Assembly: GCF_004342605.1 (NCBI RefSeq)
Contig: NZ_SLZL01000018.1
Span: 38,897-102,896 of the forward strand
Length of the DNA: 64,000 nt
Source of the DNA: Caulobacter sp. BK020
Lineage (GTDB): Bacteria > Pseudomonadota > Alphaproteobacteria > Caulobacterales > Caulobacteraceae
Reading direction: 5' to 3'
A model generated the notes under the pieces. That model worked only from the letters and a program-made list of their open reading frames with translations. It did no database searches and was not told the DNA's origin. Each line of letters opens with the position of its first letter. The first letter of the stretch is position 1. A program made the translations under genes and the position numbers. This document shows positions 1 to 8,734 of this stretch, piece after piece.

Positions 1-499
1 CCAGCATGTGTTCATCAACGGTTGCGCCGGCGCGGTTGGCGAGGCGGCTGTCCAGATCGCCCGGATGCGCGGCGCCACGGTGTTGGGCAGCTGCAGCGCG
101 CGAGATATCGATCGCGTCCGCCAGCTTGGAGTGGAGACCGTCTTCGACTACCGGGCGACCAGCCCGGCCGATATCGCAGCACGGTTCGACATCGTCTACG
201 ACACAGCTGCGTCCATGTCTGTCGCCGAGGGTCTTGGCCTGTTGCGCAAGGGCGGCGTCTTCATCGACCTCAACCCCTCTCCCGGCAAATTTCTGGCGGC
301 GGCCTTCAATCGGCGCCTTAAGCTGGTGATCTGCACGCCGCGCCCCGATGTTCTCGACGCGCTAGCTCGCGCAGCGGTGGCGGCGAACTTCCGCCTGCCG
401 ATTGGCGAGATCGCGCCGCTCGGCGAAGCGATCAACCTGATCACCGCGCTGGAGACCGGTCGGAAACTGGGCGGCAAGGCCGTGATCCGTATGGACTGA
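1..499 (+). CDS. Zinc-type alcohol dehydrogenase / quinone oxidoreductase (MDR family), 3' part
   Basis: The reading frame is already open at the left edge, so the start lies outside the window. The visible 165 residues are the NAD(P)-binding half of an MDR-superfamily reductase. An INGCAGAVGEAAVQIAR stretch forms the Rossmann glycine turn and following helix, then come a DIVYDTAA strand, a GLLRKGGVFIDL segment and the usual C-terminal GGKAVIRMD ending. This family reduces enones or quinones with NADPH; the substrate cannot be read from this half. A regulator gene begins two bases after its stop, so the two were probably co-transcribed. Confidence 0.85.
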   Translation, partial: QHVFINGCAGAVGEAAVQIARMRGATVLGSCSARDIDRVRQLGVETVFDYRATSPADIAARFDIVYDTAASMSVAEGLGLLRKGGVFIDLNPSPGKFLAAAFNRRLKLVICTPRPDVLDALARAAVAANFRLPIGEIAPLGEAINLITALETGRKLGGKAVIRMD

Positions 500-501
500 C
501 C

Positions 502-965
502 ATGTCCCGAAGCCATCGATTGTTCGATCTGCTGCAAGTGCTGCGCCGACACAGAGGAACGGTGTCCGGGGGCGCGCTGGCGCGCGAGATGGGCGTGTCG
601 CTGCGCACGATCCGCCGCGACATCGCCACGTTGCAGGCGATAGGCGCGGAGATCGATGGCGAACCGGGCGTGGGCTACATCCTGCGTCCAGGCTTCATGT
701 TGCCGCCCCTGGCGTTCACTGAAGAAGAGCTTCTGGCGCTCGCGGCCGGGGCGCAGTGGGTCAGCAACCAAACCGACCAGGCCTGGCGCGCGCGGTGCAG
801 AACGCGATGGCCAAGATCCACGGTGTCCTGCCGCTGAGCCTTCGGCGGTCGCTGGACGATGCCACCTTCTACATCGGTCGTGACGCCTACGCCGAAACCG
901 GCGTTGATCTGGCGCGCGTACGGCTGGCGCTGCGCGAGCAACGCAAGATGCGGCTGCCGGCCTAA
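502..965 (+). pseudogene. YafY-type HTH/WYL transcriptional regulator, frameshifted and truncated
   Basis: The first 92 codons give a clear DeoR/YafY-like winged HTH (FDLLQVLRRHRGTVSGGALA, then SLRTIRRDIATLQAIGAEI) and the start of the effector part. At about 781-786 the text GCCTGG replaces an expected GCCCTGG, a one-base loss. The family sequence resumes in the next frame as LARAVQNAMAKIHGVLP and ALREQRKMRL. It then stops at 963-965, just where the WYL domain should begin; family members are about 230 residues. The gene therefore has both a frameshift and a lost 3' half. It probably once controlled the oxidoreductase immediately upstream. Confidence 0.8.
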
Positions 966-1174
966 GCCTTACGAACCACGTCGCGCCCCCGCGTTCTTTC
1001 GAGCTTGGCGAGCAGCCGATTGTAGGTCGACTGCCGTATCGGCCGTCCATCACGCAGGGACCGCCAGGTCGTCTCGCTTACGCCCAAGACCTCCTGCAGC
1101 CAGACCTTGGTCACAGCAGGCAAAGCCCTGCGAAGGACCAGGACCTTCTCTTGATCAACGAGCACCATGGTCAT
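962..1174 (-). CDS. Small HTH-like protein, 70 aa
   Basis: This short reading frame has a good ribosome-binding site: GGAGG lies 7 bases before the ATG, which supports the start. Residues 25-60 (WLQEVLGVSETTWRSLRDG, then STYNRLLAKLERTR) look like a compact helix-turn-helix, with a basic C-terminal tail (GRDVVRKA). It overlaps the end of the broken YafY gene by four bases on the opposite strand. The junction that truncated that gene may therefore have arrived with this one. It could be a Cro-like regulator or a stray fragment of a larger one. No function is assigned. Confidence 0.5.
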   Translation of the reverse strand: MTMVLVDQEKVLVLRRALPAVTKVWLQEVLGVSETTWRSLRDGRPIRQSTYNRLLAKLERTRGRDVVRKA

Positions 1175-1216
1175 GTGTCAGCCTCCAAGATGCGCGGTTA
1201 GGCGGGCCAGCGCCGC

Positions 1217-1234
1217 AAAGAGGCCTGACCAATT
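1217..1234. promoter_or_regulatory. Putative GntR/FCD operator, left copy of an inverted pair
   Basis: AAAGAGGCCTGACCAATT here is the exact reverse complement of the 18 bases at 1372-1389. The core CTGACCAATT is the half-site of the AATTGGT-NNN-ACCAATT palindromes bound by FadR/UxuR-type GntR regulators. The same core recurs before the TonB receptor and before the GH2 gene in this locus. It lies about 45 bases upstream of the small HTH gene. Confidence 0.5.
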
Positions 1235-1347
1235 GGCGCTGAATGTCGCGCGCGGCATGGATCTCTCCGGTTTCCATTGGCTTCCACGATGCGAGCCTCG
1301 CGATTTACCGCTTCCGCCGCGGCGATAGAGCGGTCTTAGTTCTGTAC

Positions 1348-1359
1348 GAAAACGTTTTC
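1348..1359. promoter_or_regulatory. LacI-family operator-like palindrome
   Basis: GAAAACGTTTTC is a perfect 12-base palindrome centred on CG, the usual shape of LacI-family operators (AAACGTTT core). It lies between the two inverted TTGGTCAG sites and about 70 bases beyond the 3' end of the lacI-type gene, so autoregulation from here is not obvious. Confidence 0.45.
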
Positions 1360-1371
1360 TATAGCAATCAA

Positions 1372-1389
1372 AATTGGTCAGGCCTCTTT
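1372..1389. promoter_or_regulatory. Putative GntR/FCD operator, right copy of an inverted pair
   Basis: AATTGGTCAGGCCTCTTT is the exact inverted copy of 1217-1234. Against AATTGGTCAGACCAATT it matches the whole left half and part of the right half. Together with the CG palindrome between them, the pair looks like a compact control region. The only gene it faces closely is the small HTH gene at 962-1174. Confidence 0.5.
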
Positions 1390-1428
1390 CTCGCAGACCG
1401 ATGCCTGGACGCTTGCGAAACGGGGGAT

Positions 1429-2472
1429 TCAGCGCGAGGGCGGCGCGGCCGACTGACGGGGAACCAAGCGATAGTCGAGCTTGCGGTCATGGACCCGCGC
1501 GCGGAACCTCTTATCGCCAAAGCCGGCGATGAGCATGTCCACCGCAGCCTCGGCCATCTCCGCGATGGGCTGGTGAACCGTCGTCAGCGGCGGCCAGGAT
1601 GTTTGCGCCGCCAAGGAATTGTCGAAGCCGACGACCGAGATGTCTTCCGGCACGCCAACCCCGTGCTTGGCCAAGGCGGCGAGCGCGCCGATCGCCATCT
1701 CATCATTGCCGGCGAAGATGGCCGTCGGCAGCGCATCCAGGGCCAGAAGCGTTTCGACCGCGCGAAAGCCCGACGCTCCGAAGAAGTCGCCGCGAACGAT
1801 CCAATCGTCCGGAACCGTGGCGCCGCATTCGCACATGGCGGCCAGGTAGCCCTCGCGTCGACGCACGGCGGCGCGGTGGTCGGTGGGGCCGCCGATGAAG
1901 GCGATACGGCGGTGGCCCATGTCCCACAGTCGCAGGGTCTGCTCCCGAGCGGCCTCCTGGTCGTCGATCCAGACATAGGGCGAACGCTCCAGCTCGCTGT
2001 TGGGTGCCAGGCGGACATAAGGGACGCCCGCGTCCTCGACGGCGGCCAGCAGGCGAGGATCGTCGCAGAGCGGCGGGGTCAGGACCAGACCGTCGAAGGC
2101 GGCGTCCCGCAGGATCTCCCCCAAGGCTTCGGGCGTGATGACGCCTTGAGGCGTCTCGATCTGCTCGACGACGAGATGGTAGCCGGCGCGGCGACAGGCG
2201 TTCATGGCGCCAAGCTGGACCTCTCCCACATAGTGGTAGCCGCCGAGGCGTAGAAATATGACGCCGATCAGGTAGCTGCGCCGTCCCGACAGCGCGCGCG
2301 CCGAAACGTTCGGCCGATAGCCGAGGCGGTCGACGATCTCCAGGACCCGGGTCCGGACTTCGGGTCCCGCCCCCTCCCCCCGATTGAGGACACGGGAGAC
2401 CGTCGCGATCGACACGCCCGCCTCGCGCGCGATGTCGATGATCGTGACGCCCTTGTCCTTGCTCTTCCCCAT
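1429..2472 (-). CDS. LacI-family transcriptional regulator
   Basis: This 347-residue protein has the full LacI/GalR layout. The N-terminal HTH (TIIDIAREAGVSIATVSRVLN) and hinge helix (YRPNVSARALSGRRS) are followed by a periplasmic-binding-like sensor (FDGLVLTPP, IAFIGGPTDH, TAIFAGNDEMAIGAL, ISVVGFDNS). A GAGG ribosome site seven bases before ATG supports the start. Such proteins repress sugar-use genes until a sugar binds. Its neighbours are a TonB receptor, a GntR regulator and a GH2 galactosidase-like enzyme, so a galactoside or related sugar is the likely signal (inference). Confidence 0.9.
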   Translation of the reverse strand: MGKSKDKGVTIIDIAREAGVSIATVSRVLNRGEGAGPEVRTRVLEIVDRLGYRPNVSARALSGRRSYLIGVIFLRLGGYHYVGEVQLGAMNACRRAGYHLVVEQIETPQGVITPEALGEILRDAAFDGLVLTPPLCDDPRLLAAVEDAGVPYVRLAPNSELERSPYVWIDDQEAAREQTLRLWDMGHRRIAFIGGPTDHRAAVRRREGYLAAMCECGATVPDDWIVRGDFFGASGFRAVETLLALDALPTAIFAGNDEMAIGALAALAKHGVGVPEDISVVGFDNSLAAQTSWPPLTTVHQPIAEMAEAAVDMLIAGFGDKRFRARVHDRKLDYRLVPRQSAAPPSR

Positions 2473-2654
2473 CGCCCAACCTCTAGCAGGAATTGCCGCC
2501 CGGACGAGTCCCCTTGCCGGGCCGCCCGCGCCAACAAAAAGGCGGCGCGCCAGCCAAGCGCGCCGCCGGTCGCCGAGGCGACGAGGGTTCCCGGGGACAA
2601 AGGGGGCAAGTCCCGGGAGGGCGCGGCCCGATCGGCCGCGCTGAGCGTGTCGGG

Positions 2655-4946
2655 CTAGAAGCCCATCCGTGCGCGCAGGCCGAAATAGCGCTTGGAGTTT
2701 CGCGGGAGCAGCTGGGCGACCGCCCCGGCGTTGGACGAGCCGGTATAGCCGAGCGAGGAGGCGTAGTGCTGGTCGAACAGGTTGTTGACGAACAGGGCCA
2801 CGCGGTAGTTGCCCTCGTCGCGGCCCGCCACGCCGATGCTGGCGTTGACCACGCCGTAGGCCTTCTGGCGCGAGATTGGCGTGCCCAGGAGGTCGAGCAT
2901 GACGGCGCTCTGGTGGGTGTACTCCGCGGTCACGAAGCCATCGAAGGGCAGGCCCGGCAGCGCGACGTCATAGACGCCCGCCAGCGAGTATTTGAACTTC
3001 GGCGAGTTGGCCAAGGGCTTGCCCGACAGGTCCTGGAAGTTCGAACCGCCCACCGGGCGGCAGCCCTGCGCGAGCGTCTGGTTGGTATAGCAGGGCGCGT
3101 TGGTGAACTCTCGGATGGTCGCGTCGGTATAGGCGGCCGAGGCGTCGATGCGCAGGGCGCGCAACGGCTTGGCCGAAACCTCGACCTCGACGCCTTTGCT
3201 ACGTAGCGAACCGACATTGCTCAGCTGCGGCACGATGGTGCCGTCCGGCTGGGTGACGCCGCCCTGGGCCTGGAAGTCGGTGAAGTCGGTCAGGAAGCCC
3301 GTGACATTGAGCTGGACGCGATTTTCCAGGATCCGGCTCTTGAGGCCCAGTTCGTAGGCCTTGCTGGTCTCGGGACGCACAGGCTTGGCCGCGCGCCCGG
3401 GATTGAAACCCGTGCTGATGTCGAAGCCCTGGCCCTTGTAGCCCGTCGACAACGAAACATAGGCCATGACGTGCTCGGCCAGGTCCTGGCGCAGCGCCAC
3501 CTTGTAGGTGACGTGATCGTCCTTGGCCTTGCCCGAGCAGGTCGACAGGCACGAGGCGTTGTTGGCCGGCGGGGTGGCGGTCGGCGTGCGATTGAGGAAG
3601 GTCGCCTCGATGACCTCGTGATTGAAGCGCAGGCCGCCATCGACGTGGGTCTTCTCGCCGACGTGGTACGTCATCTGGGTGAAGGCGGCCATGGTCTTGG
3701 TGCCCGCCGTCGCCGCCCAGCTGGTCGCCGCGTTGGGGCCGCGCGAGAACGAGCGGTCGGAATCGCCGTCGGCGTAGAACAGGGCGAACAGGTAGTCGAG
3801 CTTGCGCGCGCCGCTGGAGACCAGCCGCAGTTCCTGAGTGAAGTTCGTCGAGTGGAACGGGCCGCCGGCCGTGGAGCCGTTGGGCAAGATGCTCGTCGGG
3901 TCGGCCGTGTTCAGCAGCGTCGGCGAACCCAGCGTGTCCAGGTCCTCCAGGAAGCGGAAGCGCCAGTCCTGGTAGCTGGTGATCGACACCAGGTTGGCGC
4001 CGCCCAGGTCCAGACTGGCGCGGCCGTTCAACATGGTCTGCTTGCTGGTGTTCTTAGGCTCGGTGTCCAGCCGGATCTTGTAGTTGTCGTCGCCCGGCGT
4101 GATCCCGACGGCGGAGAGGGCCAGCGGCGCGCCGAAGGCGCTGGCCCCCGGATTGATGCTGCGGAAAGTGCGCACCTGGCCGTCGGTCTTGGTGTTGGTG
4201 TGCGAGGCGGTCAGGCTGATGTTGAGCGCGTCGGTCGGATCCAGCTCGAGCCGCCCGCGAACGCCATAGGAGCGGTCGCCGTTCAGCTTGTGGCCAGTGT
4301 TGAGGTTTCGGATATAGCCGTCGCGATCGCCGTAGAAAGCGTTGAGGCGAAAGCCCCCCTTGTCGGAGATCGGCCCCGACACCATGCCTTCGACGCGCTT
4401 TTCGCCATCGCTGGTCAGGGTTCCCCCGGCCGAGCCCGTCAGGGTCTTGGTCGGCTTCTGAGTGACGATGTTGATGACGCCGGCCGCGGCGTTCTTACCA
4501 AACAGCGTGCCTTGCGGACCGCGCAGGACCTCCAGGCGGGCGATGTCGTTCAGGCCGGAGAAGGCCTGGGCCTGCTGTAGCAGCGCCACGTCGTCGACCA
4601 CGACCGCCACGCTGGGCTCGATGCCGATGCTGAACGAGAAGGTACCGATCCCACGCAAATTGATGCTTCCGCCGGTGGCGTTGGTGTTTTCGGTGACCGT
4701 CAGGCTGGGCGAGACGCGAACCACGTCCGTGACCTGAGCGATGTTGCGCGCTTCCAACTGCTCGCTGCTGACGGCGCTGACGGCGGCTGGGACGTCTTGC
4801 AGGTTCTGTTCGCGCTTTTGCGCGGTGACGACGATCTCGTCGAGCGCCACGGCCTGGCCGTCCGGCTGCGGCGCGGTCTGGGCCCAAGCCTGGCCGGAAG
4901 CCGCGATCATGGCGGCGCTCGCCAGCCAAAGAAGACGCCTGTTCAT
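2655..4946 (-). CDS. TonB-dependent outer-membrane receptor
   Basis: The protein has a signal peptide (MNRRLLWLASAAM...WAQ), a TonB box-like ALDEIVVTAQKR, a plug domain (VSPSLTVTENTNATGGSINLRGIG, GPQGTLFGKNAAAGVINIVT) and a long 22-strand-type barrel ending in aromatic-terminated RARMGF. The ATG at 4946 was chosen over an in-frame TTG four codons upstream because GGGAGGGGAA precedes it at the right distance. At 763 residues it has normal family length. It should import a bulky substrate across the outer membrane using TonB energy. Beside a secreted GH2 enzyme, a glycan or glycoside is more likely than a siderophore. Confidence 0.92.
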   Translation of the reverse strand: MNRRLLWLASAAMIAASGQAWAQTAPQPDGQAVALDEIVVTAQKREQNLQDVPAAVSAVSSEQLEARNIAQVTDVVRVSPSLTVTENTNATGGSINLRGIGTFSFSIGIEPSVAVVVDDVALLQQAQAFSGLNDIARLEVLRGPQGTLFGKNAAAGVINIVTQKPTKTLTGSAGGTLTSDGEKRVEGMVSGPISDKGGFRLNAFYGDRDGYIRNLNTGHKLNGDRSYGVRGRLELDPTDALNISLTASHTNTKTDGQVRTFRSINPGASAFGAPLALSAVGITPGDDNYKIRLDTEPKNTSKQTMLNGRASLDLGGANLVSITSYQDWRFRFLEDLDTLGSPTLLNTADPTSILPNGSTAGGPFHSTNFTQELRLVSSGARKLDYLFALFYADGDSDRSFSRGPNAATSWAATAGTKTMAAFTQMTYHVGEKTHVDGGLRFNHEVIEATFLNRTPTATPPANNASCLSTCSGKAKDDHVTYKVALRQDLAEHVMAYVSLSTGYKGQGFDISTGFNPGRAAKPVRPETSKAYELGLKSRILENRVQLNVTGFLTDFTDFQAQGGVTQPDGTIVPQLSNVGSLRSKGVEVEVSAKPLRALRIDASAAYTDATIREFTNAPCYTNQTLAQGCRPVGGSNFQDLSGKPLANSPKFKYSLAGVYDVALPGLPFDGFVTAEYTHQSAVMLDLLGTPISRQKAYGVVNASIGVAGRDEGNYRVALFVNNLFDQHYASSLGYTGSSNAGAVAQLLPRNSKRYFGLRARMGF

Positions 4947-4991
4947 TTCCCCTCCCAATTTTTTTCACGAACGGTCTGTCCGGTCGCGCTT

Positions 4992-5008
4992 AATCTGTCT
5001 GACCAATT
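4992..5008. promoter_or_regulatory. Putative GntR/FCD operator between receptor and regulator genes
   Basis: AATCTGTCTGACCAATT matches AATTGGTCAGACCAATT at 14 of 17 positions, with the right half perfect. It lies about 45 bases upstream of the TonB receptor start and 135 bases upstream of the GntR start. It is therefore well placed to control the receptor and possibly the regulator itself. Confidence 0.55.
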
Positions 5009-5143
5009 TTTGGGTTCGGGGATGGGGCGTCAACCTCTTTTTGCCTGACAACTCCCGCGATCCGGACCACAATCGAACAGCGCGTCGCCGGGCGCCAGCT
5101 TGGCGCGCGCACACAACGCCGACGATGATCGTGGAGACTGGGA

Positions 5144-5947
5144 ATGACGGCTCGCGCAAAGGGGATCGCGGAAAAGACGCGCCCTGCCGAAGACGGCGCC
5201 GCGAGCGGAGAGCGCATCTACCAGAGGCTGGCTCAGCATGTTTTCGACGACCTGATCGCGGGGCGCTACGAGATCGGCAGCCGCCTGCCCGCTGAGCGCG
5301 AGCTCTGCGCCGAATACGGCGCCAGCCGCCCCGCGGTGCGCGAGGCGCTGATCGCGCTTGAGGTCCAGGGCTACATCGACATCCGCGTGGGCTCGGGCGC
5401 CTATGTCCGGCGGCTGCCGGGCCGCGAAGACCACCCCGGATTCGCCATCACCGCCTTCGAGCTGACCGAGACGCGCCTGGCGTTCGAGGGCGAAGCCGCG
5501 GCCTTGGCCGCCAATCACATCACCGACGAAGAGATCGCCCGGCTAGAAGGGCTGCTGGACGATATGACGGCCGAGAACCTGCGCCCGAAGGTCACCGAAG
5601 ACGCCGACCGGGCGTTCCATATGACCATCGCCCAGGCCACGCGCAACGCCGGGATCGTGCTGATGATCGAGGAGCTGTGGCGCCTGCGCTCGACCTCGCC
5701 GGCCTGCGCCCTGCTTCACAACAAGGCCCGCAGCGCCAAGATCCGCCCCGTCGTGGCCGAGCACCGCCGCATCGTCGAAGCGCTCAAGGCCCGCGACTCA
5801 CAGGCCGCGAGGGCCGCCATGCGCGCCCACCTCGCCGCCGTGATGGACCACTTGCTCTTCACGACCGAAGAGCTGGCGCTGGAGGAAGCGCGCCGCGTGG
5901 CCGCCGACGTGCGAGCCCGCTTTTCTGCCGCACAGAAAGCTGACTGA
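5144..5947 (+). CDS. GntR-family regulator, FCD (FadR-like) subfamily
   Basis: This 267-residue protein has an N-terminal winged helix (YQRLAQHVFDDLIAGRYEIG, RLPAERELCAEYGASRPAVREAL) and a C-terminal all-helical FCD ligand domain (FELTETRLAFEGEAAALAA; DRAFHMTIAQATRN; EHRRIVEALKARD; AAMRAHLAAVMDHL). The Asp/His metal-ligand pattern of FCD domains is visible as DADRAFHMTI and AEHRR. It sits between the divergent TonB receptor and the co-directional GH2 gene, and AATTGGTCAG-type sites lie before both. It is the natural candidate to bind them, probably with a sugar acid or similar ligand (inference). Confidence 0.9.
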   Translation: MTARAKGIAEKTRPAEDGAASGERIYQRLAQHVFDDLIAGRYEIGSRLPAERELCAEYGASRPAVREALIALEVQGYIDIRVGSGAYVRRLPGREDHPGFAITAFELTETRLAFEGEAAALAANHITDEEIARLEGLLDDMTAENLRPKVTEDADRAFHMTIAQATRNAGIVLMIEELWRLRSTSPACALLHNKARSAKIRPVVAEHRRIVEALKARDSQAARAAMRAHLAAVMDHLLFTTEELALEEARRVAADVRARFSAAQKAD

Positions 5948-5976
5948 CCAATTTTTCCAAATTGATCTGGCAGATT
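5944..5976. promoter_or_regulatory. Putative tandem GntR operators before the GH2 gene
   Basis: CTGACCAATT overlaps the stop codon of the GntR gene. AATTGATCTGGCAGATT follows at 5960-5976 and matches AATTGGTCAGACCAATT at 12 of 17 positions. The pair lies 60-90 bases upstream of the GH2 start and repeats the half-site seen at 1217, 1372 and 4992. Confidence 0.45.
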
Positions 5977-6037
5977 TGATTTGAGGCGCTAAGCTCGCCC
6001 CAACGCCTCAGCAGGGGGCGATCGGGAGGGCATGGCG

Positions 6038-8734
6038 ATGAGACGACTGCTTCTGGCCACGGCGATGACGGTCCTCATCGCCACCCTCACCACACCGGGA
6101 GCCGCCCGGGCCGAGTCGGCGGCCCCACCGACGCGCGCCGAGATGTCCCTGGCCGACAACTGGCGCTTTCGCCAGGATGACGCGCTCAGCGGCGCGGAAA
6201 GCCCCAGCTTCAACGACCGCGACTGGCAGCTCGTCGCGGCGCCCCACACCTGGAACCGCGTGGGTCTCTACTTGGCCGGGCCCGAGCACACGCACAAAGC
6301 CGAGACCATCAACAAGACCCAGGGCGTGGGCTGGTATCGGCTGGCGTTCGCCGCGCCCAAGCTGGAAGGCCGTCGCGCCTACCTGCAGTTCGACGCAGCC
6401 AGCCGCGCCGCCAAGGTTTGGCTGAATGGCGTCTATCTGGGCGAACACCAGGGCGGCTTCTCGCGCTTCCGCCTGGATGCGACCGACGCTCTGCGGGGCG
6501 GCCAGAACCTGCTGGCGGTGCGCACCGACAACAGCAAGCCCGCGCCGGGCGCCGCCACGGCCGACATCCTGCCCCTGACCGGCGACTTCTTCGTGCACGG
6601 CGGCCTCTACCGCCCCGTCAGCCTCGTCCTCACCAATTCCGCCCACTTTGACATGCTCGATTTCGGCGGCGCCGGCGTCTATGCCCGCACCACCACGCTT
6701 TCGCCCGCCAAGGCCGAGATTCAGGTTCGCGCCAAGCTGCGCAATGACCGGGCCGGCGCGCTGAATGCCCGTGTGGTGGTCAAGCTCTATGACGCCGCGG
6801 GCCGTCTGGCCGCTCAGGCCGACACGGCCTCGGCCATCCCCGCCAAGGGCGCCCACGAGGCGTTGCTCGCCCTCTCGCTCGCCGACCCGCACCTGTGGAA
6901 CGGCGTCGCCGACCCTTACCTCTACCGCCTGGAGACGGATCTGGTTTCGGCCGACGGCAAGGTGCTGGACCGGATGACGACGCCCTTCGGCGTGCGCCAG
7001 ATGGGGTTCGATTCCGACCGGGGCTTTCTGCTGAACGGCAAGCCTTACCGCCTGCGCGGCGTCGGCTATCATCAGGACCGCGAGGGGAAGGGTTGGGCGA
7101 TCAGCCCCGCCGACGTCGAGGACGACATGGCCACCCTGCGCGAGATGGGCGCCAACACCATCCGGCTGACGCACTACCAGCACGGCCAGGCCATCCATGA
7201 TCTGGCCGACAAGTACGGCTTCGTGCTCTGGGACGAAATCCCGCTGGTCTCGGCCTGGACGCTTGGCGGCGCGATGGAGCCGACGCCGGCGTTGATCGAG
7301 AACGCGCGCCAGCAGCTCAAGGAACTGATCCGGCAGAACTACAATCACGCCTCGGTCGCCAGCTGGGGCATCGCCAACGAAGTCGATTTCGGCAACTCCT
7401 TCCCCGCCTTCCTGACTGGCTACAAGGATGGCAAGGCGCCGGACCCGATGCCGCTGCTGAAGTCGCTGAACGCTCTGGCCCATCAGGAAGACCCCGGGCG
7501 TCCCACGGCGTTGGCGACATGCTGCGAAGGCCGGGTCTTCGCCGCCGGCGTCGATGTGCCGACCACCGCCGAGGCCGCCGACCTGGGCGGCGCCAACCGC
7601 TATTTCGGCTGGTATTTCGGTGCGCCCGACGACCTGGGCCCGCATCTTGACGCCCTGCGCGCCAAGCGGCCGCGCCAGCCGCTGTCGGTGACGGAATATG
7701 GCGCCGGCGGCGGGGTGACCATTCACACCGACGACGTTCTGGGCGGACCGATCGACTCGCGGGGCCGCACCCAGCCGGAGGAGTACGAGAGCTACATCCA
7801 CGAAACCGCCTGGGCGGCCCTGTCGCAGCGCCCCTATCTCTGGGGGACGTGGCTGTGGAACGCTTTCGACTTCGCCACCACGATCCGGCACGAGGGCGAC
7901 GCCGACGACATCAACACCAAGGGGCTGGTCACCTATGACCGCAAGATCCGCAAGGACGCCTGGTACTTCTACAAGGCCAACTGGGCGACGACGCCCACGG
8001 TCCACATCAATGGCCGGCGCTATGTCGATCGCGCCTATCCGGTTACCGACGTGCGGGTTTATTCGAACGGCGCGACGACCGAGCTGACGCTGAACGGACG
8101 TTCGCTGGGCTCGCGCGTCGACTGTCCGCAGCGGATCTGCGTGTGGCCGGCCGTGCGCCTGGCGCCCGGCGAAAACGTCCTGGTCGCCCGCGCCGACTTC
8201 GGCGGCCGGCCCGTCGAGGACCGCATCACCTGGAGGCGCCCGGCCGATCCGGCCGCGCCGTTGCGCATCGACGCCGGCGCGATCGTCGGCGCGGGCAAGA
8301 CCACGACGTTCGGTTCGGACGCCTTCTTCAAGGGCGGCGAGGCTCAGTCGGCCAATACGCCGGCCGACTACGGACGTCCCGCCGCGCGGGCCCAGATCAG
8401 CGGGACCGACGAGATCGACGTGGCCGCCAGCTATCGCCAGGGCCGCTTCGCCTACGCGGCGCCGGTCGCGCCGGGCCGCTATAGCGTGAGCCTGACCTTC
8501 GTCGAACCCAAGCTGGCCAGTGGCGAGCGGCGCTTCGACGTCGTCGCCAACGGGGCGCACGTGCTGGCCGACCTGGATGTTTCAGCCGAGGCCGGCGGTC
8601 CGCTCAAGGCGTTGAAAAAGACGTTCGAGGCCTGCGTCGGCGACCAGGGCCTGATGCTGGAATTCGCCCCGACCAAGGGCGAGGCGATCGTCTCGGCGAT
8701 CGAGATCTCTTCCCTGCTCGCCTCCAAGCCATAG
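6038..8734 (+). CDS. Secreted glycoside hydrolase family 2 (beta-galactosidase-like) with malectin-like C-terminus
   Basis: A signal peptide is followed by the GH2 sugar-binding jelly roll (WRFRQDD, GVGWYRLAF, FDAASRAAKVWLNGVYLG), an Ig-like domain and a TIM barrel. The acid/base glutamate is E448 in SWGIANEVDFG and the nucleophile is E553 in SVTEYGAGG. The last 160 residues form a malectin-like carbohydrate-binding domain (YSVSLTFVEP). GGGAGG lies eight bases before the ATG at 6038 and only two before the ATG at 6032, so the later start is preferred. At about 898 residues it is typical for periplasmic or exported GH2 enzymes. It probably trims galactosides or related glycosides before import through the neighbouring receptor. 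Confidence 0.9.
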   Translation: MRRLLLATAMTVLIATLTTPGAARAESAAPPTRAEMSLADNWRFRQDDALSGAESPSFNDRDWQLVAAPHTWNRVGLYLAGPEHTHKAETINKTQGVGWYRLAFAAPKLEGRRAYLQFDAASRAAKVWLNGVYLGEHQGGFSRFRLDATDALRGGQNLLAVRTDNSKPAPGAATADILPLTGDFFVHGGLYRPVSLVLTNSAHFDMLDFGGAGVYARTTTLSPAKAEIQVRAKLRNDRAGALNARVVVKLYDAAGRLAAQADTASAIPAKGAHEALLALSLADPHLWNGVADPYLYRLETDLVSADGKVLDRMTTPFGVRQMGFDSDRGFLLNGKPYRLRGVGYHQDREGKGWAISPADVEDDMATLREMGANTIRLTHYQHGQAIHDLADKYGFVLWDEIPLVSAWTLGGAMEPTPALIENARQQLKELIRQNYNHASVASWGIANEVDFGNSFPAFLTGYKDGKAPDPMPLLKSLNALAHQEDPGRPTALATCCEGRVFAAGVDVPTTAEAADLGGANRYFGWYFGAPDDLGPHLDALRAKRPRQPLSVTEYGAGGGVTIHTDDVLGGPIDSRGRTQPEEYESYIHETAWAALSQRPYLWGTWLWNAFDFATTIRHEGDADDINTKGLVTYDRKIRKDAWYFYKANWATTPTVHINGRRYVDRAYPVTDVRVYSNGATTELTLNGRSLGSRVDCPQRICVWPAVRLAPGENVLVARADFGGRPVEDRITWRRPADPAAPLRIDAGAIVGAGKTTTFGSDAFFKGGEAQSANTPADYGRPAARAQISGTDEIDVAASYRQGRFAYAAPVAPGRYSVSLTFVEPKLASGERRFDVVANGAHVLADLDVSAEAGGPLKALKKTFEACVGDQGLMLEFAPTKGEAIVSAIEISSLLASKP

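Noticed and set aside
6008..8560. 850-residue open frame antisense to the GH2 gene
   Set aside because: High GC leaves long antisense frames; no domain, start site or sensible composition, while the sense frame has full GH2 motifs.
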